Origin: Geochorda sp036562495
Lineage (GTDB): Bacteria; Bacillota; Limnochordia; Limnochordales; Geochordaceae
Assembly (NCBI GenBank): GCA_036562495.1
Contig: DATCKA010000044.1
Location: forward strand, 1-48,045
Length of the DNA: 48,045 nt
Direction of reading: 5' to 3'
This document shows positions 41,152 to 48,045 of this stretch, one piece after another. The translations under genes were made by a program, and so were the position numbers. How positions within the stretch are numbered: position 1 is the stretch's first letter; each line of letters starts with the position of its first letter. The notes beneath the pieces were generated by a model. It worked only from the letters and a program-made list of their open reading frames with translations, made no database searches and had not been told where the DNA came from.

Positions 41152-41538
41152 ATGGCCGTTGAGGTCGGCAGCATCGTAGAGGGGAAGGTCACCGGAATCA
41201 CCCATTTCGGTGCGTTCGTGGAGCTGCCTGGCGGTCAGACTGGACTCGTTCACATCTCGGAGATCGCGGACACCTACGTTCGGGATGTACGGGACTACCT
41301 GACGGAAAACCAGGTGGTCAAGGTCAAGGTCATCAACGTGGCCAACGGCAGGATCGGGCTCTCCATCCGGCAGGTCTACGGTCCTCCGCAGCGCTCCGGT
41401 GGTCGGCCACCCCGCGGACGCAACACCTCCTTCGAGGAGAAGCTGGCACGGTTTTTGAAGGAGAGCGAGCAGCGGCAGCAGGATCTCAAGCGCAGCGTGG
41501 AGTCCAAGCGGGGCGGTCGTGGCAGCCGCCGGTCGTGA
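41152..41538 (+). CDS. yabR: S1 domain RNA-binding protein YabR
   Basis: A 128-aa protein with one S1 RNA-binding domain (about 3-75: VGSIVEGKVTGITHFGAFVELPGGQTGLVHISEIA) and a basic, Ser/Arg/Gly-rich C-terminal tail. It matches Bacillus YabR (general stress protein 13-like) in length and place after the mazG-yabP-yabQ-divIC group. It is expressed alone: a perfect sigma-A promoter precedes it and a terminator follows. It probably binds RNA or the ribosome. Confidence 0.92.
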   Translation: MAVEVGSIVEGKVTGITHFGAFVELPGGQTGLVHISEIADTYVRDVRDYLTENQVVKVKVINVANGRIGLSIRQVYGPPQRSGGRPPRGRNTSFEEKLARFLKESEQRQQDLKRSVESKRGGRGSRRS

Positions 41539-41598
41539 GAGGCTTACCTGCGAAAGACCCGTGAGCTGAGCGTCGAGCGTGTCATCCAAGAGACGGAG

Positions 41599-41628
41599 GG
41601 CGGTCGGGGATTCACCCGGCCGCCTTTT
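41599..41628 (+). terminator. Rho-independent terminator after yabR
   Basis: GGCGGTCGGG (41599-41608), a six-base loop and CCCGGCCGCC (41615-41624) form a 10-bp stem with one U-G pair, followed immediately by TTTT. This is the clearest intrinsic terminator in the window. Confidence 0.85.
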
Positions 41629-41686
41629 ACGTCGGTCGCAGGCCTGGCCGATGAAGACGGTGGGGATGCTGACGAGGGGAGCGAGC

Positions 41687-42361
41687 ATGGTCACGGCGGG
41701 TGCGTGGAAGCCTTGGTGGGAGTCTCCCAGCGACTCCGATCGGGCGGCCGTCTGGACCCAACTGGGCCGCCGCCCGCAGGGCATGGTGGCGGTGGCGGCC
41801 CGGTGCCGATTCGGGCGGCCGACGGTGGTGGTGACCGCGCCGGTCGTCGATGGGCCGGGAGGTCGGCCGGAGCCCTTTCCCACCACGTTTTGGCTGACCT
41901 GTCCCTATCTGGTCGACGCCGTCAGCCGCCTCGAGTCGACGGGGTGGATCGCCCGGATTTCCCAGGAAATCAAGGCGGACGGCGCCGCCCGGGAGGCGCT
42001 GCGGGCAGCCCACGAGGGCGCGGCCCGGCTGCGATCGTCTCTGCTCAGCGGGGAGATGGCGCGGCGGCTCGAGAGCCTCTCTCCGGCCGCTGTCGAGAGG
42101 TTGACCCAGGTGGGGGTGGCTGGCAGCCGCCAGTGGGAGGCGGTCAAGTGCCTCCACGCGCATCTGGCCGATCACCTGGGGCGCTCCGACAACCCGGTGG
42201 GGCGGCGCGTGGCGGCCTTGTTGGCGGAGCGGGGCGTCTCGCTCAGCGGCTCGCCGGCGTGCGCCAGCGAAGACGGGCGGCCATCGGGCCATAGCCGCTG
42301 CTTGCAGGGCGATGCCCCCGCTCCTTACAATCGAGGTGACCTCTCCGACGCTCGAGCGTGA
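41687..42361 (+). CDS. DUF501 family protein
   Basis: A 224-aa protein. The core (about 15-160) has the DUF501 signature: RCRFGRPTVVVTAPVVDG, then PFPTTFWLTCPYLVDAVSRLESTGWI, with GVAGSRQWEAVKCLHAHLADHLG near its end and a variable tail. The conserved Cys, His and Asp residues suggest an enzyme, but function is unknown. In Actinobacteria DUF501 genes stand beside divIC-type genes, so its place here is a shared linkage. ATG 41687 has GAGGGGAG upstream and lies past the yabR terminator; earlier in-frame ATGs have no ribosome-binding site. Confidence 0.85.
   Translation: MVTAGAWKPWWESPSDSDRAAVWTQLGRRPQGMVAVAARCRFGRPTVVVTAPVVDGPGGRPEPFPTTFWLTCPYLVDAVSRLESTGWIARISQEIKADGAAREALRAAHEGAARLRSSLLSGEMARRLESLSPAAVERLTQVGVAGSRQWEAVKCLHAHLADHLGRSDNPVGRRVAALLAERGVSLSGSPACASEDGRPSGHSRCLQGDAPAPYNRGDLSDARA
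42302..42331 (+). promoter_or_regulatory. Probable promoter of tRNA-Leu
   Basis: TTGCAG (42302-42307) and TACAAT (42326-42331) with an 18-base spacer lie inside the 3' end of the DUF501 gene, about 40 bases before tRNA-Leu. The -10 matches five of six positions; the -35 is weak. Confidence 0.5.
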
Positions 42362-42371
42362 CGCTGGCTGT

Positions 42372-42460
42372 GCCGGGGTGGCGAAACGGCAGACGCGGGG
42401 GACTTAAAATCCTCTGGGCCGGCGAGGCCCGTGCGGGTTCGAATCCCGCTCCCGGCACCA
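42372..42460 (+). tRNA. tRNA-Leu (TAA)
   Basis: An 89-base class II tRNA with encoded CCA. The acceptor GCCGGGG pairs with TCCCGGC, the anticodon loop CTTAAAA has TAA at 42415-42417, a long variable arm (GGGCCGGCGAGGCCC) is present and the T loop is TTCGAAT. It starts 10 bases after the DUF501 stop and reads UUA/UUG codons, which are rare in this G+C-rich genome. Confidence 0.97.
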
Positions 42461-42504
42461 TCGCCCCACGGCAATCTCGGCTCTCGCCTCTCGGGGGGAC
42501 GGCG

Positions 42505-43164
42505 GTGCTCTCTCAGTCCAAGGAAGATTACCTGGCCGCGATCTACCGTGCCCAGCAGGATGGCGAGAGGGGCTCGACCGGCGCCATCGCAGCCCGGCTC
42601 GGGGTGTCGGCGGCCTCGGCGACGGCGATGTTTCAACGCCTGGCCGCCGAAGGCCTGGTGGAGTACCGGGAGTACGCCGGGGTGACCCTCACCCCTGAGG
42701 GCGAGCGCCTGGCTCTCGACGTCATCCGCCGTCATCGCTTGGCCGAGCGCTTCTTGACCGACGTGCTGGAGATCCCGTGGGACCGGGTGGACGCCATGGC
42801 CCACCGGATGGAGCACGCGCTCCCCAAGGAGGTCATCGAGGGCTTCGACCGTTTGCTGGGGGGGCCGTCGACCTGCCCCCATGGCTACCCGATCCCGACC
42901 CCCGACGGTCGGGTCGCCGACGTGTCGGTGAAGCCCCTGGCCGAGATGCAGCCCGGGGAGTCCGCATCGGTGGTCAGGGTGCGCGAGGACGACCCGGAGC
43001 TGCTGCGCTACCTGCGGGAGTGCGGCCTCGTACCGGGAGCACGGGTAGAGGTGACGGCCACCCACCCCTTCGAGGAGCCCATCCACCTCAAGGTGGACGG
43101 CAGCGAGCGGGTCGTCGGCCATCGGGTCGCCCAGGCCGTCTACGTGGCGACGGGCCCGGCTTGA
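42505..43164 (+). CDS. DtxR/MntR-family metal-dependent regulator
   Basis: A 219-aa iron- or manganese-responsive repressor. It has an N-terminal winged helix-turn-helix (about 1-65, ARLGVSAASATAMFQRLAAEGLV), a dimerisation/metal-binding domain (about 70-140) and a FeoA/SH3-like C-terminal domain (about 145-219). Aligned to MntR, metal ligands D8, H77, E103 and H104 are present; MntR E11 is Ala here and E99 is H100. The metal cannot be named with confidence. The start is GTG 42505 after a GGGGGGA run. It sits between tRNA-Leu and the fMet-Met-Lys tRNA group, and no target operator was identified. Confidence 0.9.
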   Translation: MLSQSKEDYLAAIYRAQQDGERGSTGAIAARLGVSAASATAMFQRLAAEGLVEYREYAGVTLTPEGERLALDVIRRHRLAERFLTDVLEIPWDRVDAMAHRMEHALPKEVIEGFDRLLGGPSTCPHGYPIPTPDGRVADVSVKPLAEMQPGESASVVRVREDDPELLRYLRECGLVPGARVEVTATHPFEEPIHLKVDGSERVVGHRVAQAVYVATGPA

Positions 43165-43189
43165 CGGGACGCTCCGGAGGGTGTATATG
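43161..43189 (+). promoter_or_regulatory. Promoter of the fMet-Met-Lys tRNA cluster
   Basis: TTGACG (43161-43166), a 17-base spacer and TATATG (43184-43189) form a good sigma-A promoter; the -35 includes the stop codon of the DtxR-type gene. The first tRNA starts 44 bases downstream. Confidence 0.65.
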
Positions 43190-43232
43190 TAAAGGGTGCC
43201 TGCCGGTCCTCGACGGGCCGGGCGGCGGACGA

Positions 43233-43309
<77 letters not shown>

Positions 43310-43313
43310 ACCT

Positions 43314-43390
43314 GGCGGCGTAGCTCAGTTGGTCAGAGCACGCGGTTCATACCCGCGGAGTCGCTGGTTCGAGTCCAGCCGCCGCTACCA
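43314..43390 (+). tRNA. tRNA-Met (CAT), elongator
   Basis: A 77-base tRNA with encoded CCA; acceptor GGCGGCG pairs with CGCCGCT (one G-U), and loop TTCATAC has anticodon CAT. The sequence resembles elongator Met of Bacillus. A CAT tRNA modified to read isoleucine AUA codons is less likely but cannot be excluded by sequence alone. It is four bases after tRNA-fMet. Confidence 0.92.
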
Positions 43391-43445
43391 TCAGGGTCGA
43401 GGAGCCGTCCGGCACGGCACAGGATGAGCCGGCAGGCGTGTCGGT

Positions 43446-43521
43446 GCGCCAGTAGCTCAATTGGTAGAGCAGCGGACTCTTAATCCGCGGGTTCGGGGTT
43501 CGAGTCCCTGCTGGCGCACCA
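43446..43521 (+). tRNA. tRNA-Lys (CTT)
   Basis: A 76-base tRNA with encoded CCA. Acceptor GCGCCAG pairs perfectly with CTGGCGC; loop CTCTTAA carries CTT, reading AAG, the major Lys codon expected here. A run of six T follows at 43525-43530 and may help end the cluster transcript. Confidence 0.97.
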
Positions 43522-43656
43522 CTTCTTTTTTCTCCACGAGCTCCGCGCATTCGACGCCTCTCCTCGATTTCCCGTGCGATGCCACCGCCTCTACCCCCAG
43601 GACGCACCCATCCCACGTCGAAGAGGCTGGGGTGTGGGAGAGGGGGAGGACTTCGC

Positions 43657-44115
43657 GTGCTTCGGAGAACGCTGGGTGTGGCACTGGCGAGCGCTCTGGC
43701 GCTGGCCGTGGTGCTGGCGCCGCAGGCAGCGGCCCAGGGCTCCGCGTGGAGCTGGCACCTGAGCGCGGGCGCCGTCTCGGCGGACCGGATCGGCTTCACG
43801 GGGGCGGTGTGGGCTGGCTCGCCCGCCTTCGAAGAGCTCTTCATCCGAGCCGGGATGACCGCTATCGAGGACCGCACGGTCCTGGAGGGCGGCGTCGTGT
43901 ATCTGCTCACGCCGGTCGCACCCGACCTCGTCACCCGCTTCCCCGCCCTGGACCCCTACGTAGCCGCCATGCTGACCCACGAGAGCGGCGAGGGCGTGGG
44001 GCTGTACGCTGGAGTCGGCGGGACCTACCGGCTGGCTCCACGCACCTGGGGGTGGGGCGAGCTGCGCTTGGGCCAGGGGCTGGGCATCGTGGTCGGTCTC
44101 GGCGTCAGCTTCTGA
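43657..44115 (+). CDS. Exported beta-rich protein of unknown function
   Basis: A 152-aa protein with a clear signal peptide (RRTLGVALASALALAVVLAPQAAAQ, cleavage near AAAQ). The mature part alternates hydrophobic and polar residues over many short strands (FTGAVWAGSPAFEELFIRAGMTAIEDRTVLEGGVVYLLTP, then GLYAGVGGTYRL) and ends in a phenylalanine (VGLGVSF), as do outer-membrane beta-barrels. No family is recognised. The GTG 43657 has GGGGGAGGA six bases upstream. An outer-membrane place is inference. Confidence 0.65.
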   Translation: MLRRTLGVALASALALAVVLAPQAAAQGSAWSWHLSAGAVSADRIGFTGAVWAGSPAFEELFIRAGMTAIEDRTVLEGGVVYLLTPVAPDLVTRFPALDPYVAAMLTHESGEGVGLYAGVGGTYRLAPRTWGWGELRLGQGLGIVVGLGVSF

Positions 44116-44264
44116 GCCCGACGTCAGGGCTCCGGGGCCCTTATCCGGCCGGGCCTGCCCCGCACGGGGCGGGCCCGCCCTGTCTCTCGCCACTCATGTC
44201 GCGCTGGTCGCTCCCCTCGGCCGTCAGGATAAACTGTACCAACCAGGAGGGGAGGTCGCCCCCG

Positions 44265-46376
44265 ATGAGCGCGACGCCCACGGCACGGCGCCCCAATCGT
44301 CTCATCGACAGCACGAGCCCCTACCTCCGGCAGCACGCCTATCAGCCGGTCGACTGGTATCCCTGGGGGCCCGAGGCCTTGCAACGGGCCGTCCAGGAGG
44401 ATCGCCCCATCTTGCTCAGCGTGGGCTACAGCGCCTGTCACTGGTGTCACGTGATGGCCCACGAGTCTTTCGAGGATCCCGCACTGGCGCGCCGGATGAA
44501 CGACCTCTTCGTCTGCATCAAGGTCGACCGCGAGGAGCGACCCGACATCGACCAGGTCTACCAGACGGCCTGCCAGATCCTGACGGGCCAGGGGGGATGG
44601 CCCCTCACGGTCTTCCTGACCCCGGACCTGCTGCCCTACTACGCCGGGACCTACTTTCCACCGGGGCCGCGTCTGGGGCGGCCCGGCTTCGCCCAGGTGC
44701 TGGAGGCCTGCGCCCGCGCCTACCGGGAGCGCAGGGATGAAGTGCGTCGGCAGGCTCAGCGGCTGGCCCAGGCGGTCCAGGAGGTGCTGGACCCGAGAGC
44801 CGCCCTGGCGGAGCGGCGTGCTGCCGGCGACGCCGAGCCCGGGCTCGGGAGCCAGGCGCTGGTGGCCGCCGCAGACGCGCTGCTCCAGCAGGCGGACGCC
44901 GAGGCCGGGGGCTTCGGTGGGGCCCCTAAGTTTCCCCACGCGACGGGCCTGGCGTTGCTGGAGCGGGTGGCCTGGCGGTTCGGGCACGCCGCGGCTCGGG
45001 AGCATCTGGTGCTCACCCTGGAGCGCATGGCGCTGGGCGGCCTCTTCGACCACGTGGGGGGCGGGTTCCACCGCTACACGGTGGACCGATGGTGGCAGGT
45101 GCCCCACTTCGAGAAGATGCTCTACGACAACGCCCTGCTGGTCCCGCTCTACGTGAGGGCGGGGCTGGGGCAGCGGCCGGACCTGTTGCGGGTGGCGGCC
45201 TCCACGCTGGACTTCATGCTGGAGGTGATGCGCCTGCCGGACGGGGGCTTCGCCTGCTCCCTCGACGCCGACTCCCCCGGCCCGGACGGCAGTCCGGAGG
45301 AGGGCTACTACTATCGCTGGAGCCCGGAGCAGGTGCATGAGGCGGTGGGCGATGCGGCCCTGGCCGAGGAGCTGTGCAGAGCCTTCGGCATCGGCGCGGC
45401 CGCCGGCGATGCCCTCGAGCGGCGGGCGCAAGATGGCCCGCCGGGATGGAGCGACGAGGCCCTCAGCGTGGTCGGCCACGCGCCAGGGATGCCTCGACCG
45501 GACTTCGCCCGACTGCACGAGGCCCTGGCACGCATGAAGGCCTACCGTGACCGGCACCGGAGGCCGCCGGCCCGTGACGACAAGGTGCTCACCGGCTGGC
45601 ACGCCCTGGCCATCTCGGCCCTGGTGGCGGGGTGGCAGGGCGGCATCGGCGAGGAGCCGGAGCGGTACCGGCAGGCAGCCGAGGCCGCGTGGGAGTTTTT
45701 GTGCGAGCGGCTGCGGGACGGGGCGCATGGCCTGCTTCACTTGCCGGCGGACCACGACCGCGTGGTGCCGGCCTTCGCCGACGACTACGCCTTCGCGATC
45801 CACGCGGCGCTGGATCTCTTCCGTTGCAGCCAAGAGCGCCGGTACCTGGAGGAGGCCGCTCGATTGGCCGAGCAGGCCGAGCGGCGGTTTGCCCGGGAGG
45901 GTGCGTACCTCTCCAGCTCGGAGGCCCACGGATCGCCCCTGGCTCGGTCGGTCGACATCTGGGACCAGGCCACGCCGTCGCCCAACGCCGCGATGGCCTC
46001 TGCCCACGCTCGCCTCGCGGCCTGCCTCGACGACCCGACGCACCTGGAGCGGGGCCTGCGGGTGATCGAGATGGCATGGCCGGTCATGCGCCAGCACGTC
46101 TCGGGGACGGCCGGGCTCTGGTGCGCTCTCGACGACCTGGACGGAGGGCTGGCCCTCGTCAGCGTGCAGGCACCTCGCGTGGAGGCAGTGCGGGACGAGC
46201 TGCGGCGGCTCCTCGCGCTGCCGCACCCGGCCCTGGACGTGCGCTGGGTGCTCGACCCTGGCGAGGTGCGCTGGCAGCTATGCCTCGGCACCCGCTGCCT
46301 GGCGCCCGAGCGCGACAGCTCCGCGCTGCTGCCCTGGCTGGGACCGCGACCGGGTGAGACGGGGGACCGGGCCTAG
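44265..46376 (+). CDS. YyaL-type thioredoxin-fold/six-hairpin protein (DUF255)
   Basis: A 703-aa protein of the YyaL/SPATA20 family. The N-terminal thioredoxin-like DUF255 domain (about 8-170) has LIDSTSPYLRQHAYQPVDWYPWG and the cysteine motif SACHWCHVM (C58, C61). The remainder (about 190-690) is an (alpha/alpha)6-barrel like N-acylglucosamine epimerases/glycosidases, with FGGAPKFPH, GGGFHRYTVD and ARDDKVLTGWHAL. Catalytic function is not settled for this family. The ATG at 44265 has GGAGG ten bases upstream. The stop codon shares CTAG with the convergent dehydrogenase stop. Confidence 0.92.
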   Translation: MSATPTARRPNRLIDSTSPYLRQHAYQPVDWYPWGPEALQRAVQEDRPILLSVGYSACHWCHVMAHESFEDPALARRMNDLFVCIKVDREERPDIDQVYQTACQILTGQGGWPLTVFLTPDLLPYYAGTYFPPGPRLGRPGFAQVLEACARAYRERRDEVRRQAQRLAQAVQEVLDPRAALAERRAAGDAEPGLGSQALVAAADALLQQADAEAGGFGGAPKFPHATGLALLERVAWRFGHAAAREHLVLTLERMALGGLFDHVGGGFHRYTVDRWWQVPHFEKMLYDNALLVPLYVRAGLGQRPDLLRVAASTLDFMLEVMRLPDGGFACSLDADSPGPDGSPEEGYYYRWSPEQVHEAVGDAALAEELCRAFGIGAAAGDALERRAQDGPPGWSDEALSVVGHAPGMPRPDFARLHEALARMKAYRDRHRRPPARDDKVLTGWHALAISALVAGWQGGIGEEPERYRQAAEAAWEFLCERLRDGAHGLLHLPADHDRVVPAFADDYAFAIHAALDLFRCSQERRYLEEAARLAEQAERRFAREGAYLSSSEAHGSPLARSVDIWDQATPSPNAAMASAHARLAACLDDPTHLERGLRVIEMAWPVMRQHVSGTAGLWCALDDLDGGLALVSVQAPRVEAVRDELRRLLALPHPALDVRWVLDPGEVRWQLCLGTRCLAPERDSSALLPWLGPRPGETGDRA

Positions 46377-47602
46377 GAGCGGTGGCCTAGCGGCGGCAGA
46401 GACCGGCGGTACAGCTCGGCCAGCTCCTCGGGGGTCGACTCCCGCGGGTTGTTGGCCACCGCGCCCTTCATGGAGCGCAGCGTGTCGTCGACCAGCACCG
46501 GCACGTCCGCGTCCTGTACCCCCAGGTCCTGCAGGCCCCAGGTGGCGCCGGTCTCCTGCAAGAGACGCTCGACGGCGACGATGGCGAGTCGCGCGGCCTC
46601 CTGGACGGGAAGGCCTGCGACGTCCTGGCCGAGCAGCTCGGCGATGCGGGCGAAGCGTTCCGGGCGGGTCGGCAGGTTGAAGGCCATGACGGCCGGCGCC
46701 AGCGCGGCGAGCCCCTCGCCGTGGACGGCGCCATGGCGCCCGCTCACCGGGTGCTCCAGGGCGTGGATGAGACCCACGCCGGCCTGGTCGATGGCGATGC
46801 CGGCCAGCGTATCTGCGACGGCCATCCCTGCCCGGGCCTCCATGTCCGAGCCGTCTCTGACCGCCCGGACCAGGTAGCGGCGCACCAGACGCATGCCCTC
46901 CTCGGCCAGCATGTCGCTGAAGGGCGAGGCCCGCCGCCCCACGTAGGGCTCGATGCACTGGAAGAGGACGTCGAGGCCGGTGGCCCGGGTGACCGCGGCA
47001 GGCATGGAGGCCAGCAGCTCCACGTCGACCACCGCCTCCTTGGGGTACATCAGGGGGTGCCAGATCCCCAGCTTCTCCCGCCCCTCGGGGTGCGTGATGA
47101 CGGCGGTGGCGTTGACGTGACTGCCCGTGCCGGACGTCGTCGGCACGGCCAGGACGGGCAGGGCCGCGGTCGGGCGTCGCCGCGTGGGCCCGTGGATGGG
47201 GGCGTACTCCCAGGCGGTCCCACCGCTAACGGCCAGGACGGCGATGAGCTTGGCCGTGTCCATGGCGCTGCCGCCGCCCAGGCCGATGATCACCTCGGCC
47301 CCGACCTCGCGGGCGTGGCGGGCCCCCTCATCGACGGCGGAGGCCTCGGGGTTGGGCGTCACCCGGTCCCACACCTCGACCTCCAGGCCGGCCTGCCGAA
47401 GGGAGCTGACCACCCGGTCGAGGGCCCCCGTGCGGCGCGCCGCATGCCGCCCGGTCACCACCAGGGCCCGGGCGCCGTACGGGCGGGCCAGCTCGCCCAC
47501 CCGTTGCACGGCCCCGGGCTCCATGTGGACGCGGACGGGCGCGTGAAAGGAGACCGGTCGTTGCCAGTCCAGCGCCCTGTCCACCATCTCGCCTGCGTGC
47601 AC
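46373..47602 (-). CDS. Iron-containing alcohol dehydrogenase family protein with altered metal site
   Basis: A 409-aa group III ADH-type enzyme. The NAD(P)-binding N-terminal domain has GLGGGSAMDTAK (about 107-118) and VPTTSGTGS (153-161). Aligned to FucO, the metal ligands are D211, Q215 (His in FucO), H280 and H294, with H284 at the second conserved His; so one of the four usual ligands is replaced. It would reduce aldehydes or oxidise alcohols, perhaps with a changed metal. The GTG start at 47602 is ten bases after the stop of the upstream partial gene. The 3' end overlaps yyaL-like by four bases. Confidence 0.85.
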   Translation of the reverse strand: MHAGEMVDRALDWQRPVSFHAPVRVHMEPGAVQRVGELARPYGARALVVTGRHAARRTGALDRVVSSLRQAGLEVEVWDRVTPNPEASAVDEGARHAREVGAEVIIGLGGGSAMDTAKLIAVLAVSGGTAWEYAPIHGPTRRRPTAALPVLAVPTTSGTGSHVNATAVITHPEGREKLGIWHPLMYPKEAVVDVELLASMPAAVTRATGLDVLFQCIEPYVGRRASPFSDMLAEEGMRLVRRYLVRAVRDGSDMEARAGMAVADTLAGIAIDQAGVGLIHALEHPVSGRHGAVHGEGLAALAPAVMAFNLPTRPERFARIAELLGQDVAGLPVQEAARLAIVAVERLLQETGATWGLQDLGVQDADVPVLVDDTLRSMKGAVANNPRESTPEELAELYRRSLPPLGHRS

Positions 47603-47612
47603 CCCCGCCCCG

Positions 47613-48045
47613 TCACAACCCGAGGCTGGCCGTCACCGAGAGCCCCAGCGAGCGCGCCTCGGCGCCCTTGCCGATCTCTTGCAGGTCCACCGCCCGGATG
47701 GTGAGGCCGGAACCGCCCAGGCCCAGCCCCAGGGAGGCGTAGAGCCGCCACGGGGCCTCGGCCCCAGCGCCTAGCGCGGAGTCACGGGCCGTCCCCAGGG
47801 TGGCGCGCAGCACACCGAGGACGTTGACGCTGGCCTCCGCTTGGAGCCGGTCGACGGGATCGGCCGTGCCGATGCCGATGCGGGAGAAGTACCCGCTCAG
47901 CTCCAGCAACCCCATGGCCAGCGGCCGCACGTGCACTCCCAGCAGCGCGACGTCGGGCAGGCGCAGGACGTCGACGCCGTCCTGGGGTTTCCAGGCGTCC
48001 GGCCAGCTGTCGAGGCTGGCCTTGGAGACGGTGGTCTGCTCGAGG
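47613..48045 (-). CDS. Partial beta-rich protein, 5' end outside the window
   Basis: The frame is open to the window end, so only the last 143 or so residues are visible. They are predicted mainly beta-strand, with alternating hydrophobic residues and Gly (LRLPDVALLGVHVRP, then RLYASLGLGLGGSGLTIRAVDL) and the end SLGLSVTASLGL. This resembles a porin-like or other beta-barrel fold, but no family is recognised. It is followed after ten bases by the iron-ADH-type gene on the same strand. Confidence 0.6.
   Translation of the reverse strand, partial: LEQTTVSKASLDSWPDAWKPQDGVDVLRLPDVALLGVHVRPLAMGLLELSGYFSRIGIGTADPVDRLQAEASVNVLGVLRATLGTARDSALGAGAEAPWRLYASLGLGLGGSGLTIRAVDLQEIGKGAEARSLGLSVTASLGL

Overview
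The window reads as chromosome from a very G+C-rich (by eye two-thirds or more), endospore-forming Firmicutes-type bacterium. Spore genes are spread through it: two CotF-like coat proteins, an alpha/beta-type SASP, spoVT, yabP, yabQ and spoIID. The housekeeping string glmU-prs-ctc-pth-mfd-spoVT-mazG(yabN)-yabR is the conserved Bacillus/Clostridia neighbourhood. High G+C together with this gene set recalls Limnochordia-like lineages, but that placement is inference. Both ABC solute-binding proteins lack a lipobox cysteine, and two exported proteins look beta-strand rich. This would fit a diderm sporeformer, but it is not proof.

Layout. 1-3.9 kb (minus): a probable operon of a 60-aa orphan, two CotF-like proteins, a glutamate-synthase-domain FMN protein and a pyruvate-oxidase/acetolactate-synthase-like TPP enzyme. 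4.1-6.3 kb: an ANT(6)-like nucleotidyltransferase and an MFS transporter, convergent and overlapping. 6.8-11.7 kb: a branched-chain-amino-acid-type ABC transporter (livM, livH, a binding protein, fused livG-livF), followed by a DUF1028 protein. 13-16.8 kb (minus): long-chain acyl-CoA synthetase with a cre-like operator inside its promoter, CorA, and a secreted orphan. 17-21.2 kb: a Sco1-PCuAC fusion behind a 20-bp palindrome, a four-helix membrane protein, an S9 peptidase and a Cu/Zn superoxide dismutase. 21.3-23.2 kb: cysH and sat for sulfate assimilation. 23.3-28.4 kb: a BMP-type nucleoside ABC transporter. 28.5-42.4 kb: SASP and the sporulation/housekeeping island. 42.4-43.5 kb: four tRNA genes and a DtxR/MntR regulator. 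43.6-48 kb: two exported orphans (one cut by the window end), a YyaL-type thioredoxin-fold protein and an iron-ADH-family enzyme.

The points most worth a second look are: (i) GlmU that ends before its acetyltransferase active site, with prs starting five bases later; (ii) the Sco1-PCuAC fusion, its palindrome and the downstream SodC as a possible extracytoplasmic copper-delivery module; (iii) the acyl-CoA synthetase promoter with a near-ideal catabolite-responsive element between -35 and -10; (iv) a sigma-G-type promoter for spoVT; (v) inversion of yabP-yabQ-divIC with spoIID joined to it; (vi) the coat-protein/flavoprotein/TPP-enzyme operon. No CRISPR array, insertion sequence, phage gene or rRNA was recognised.
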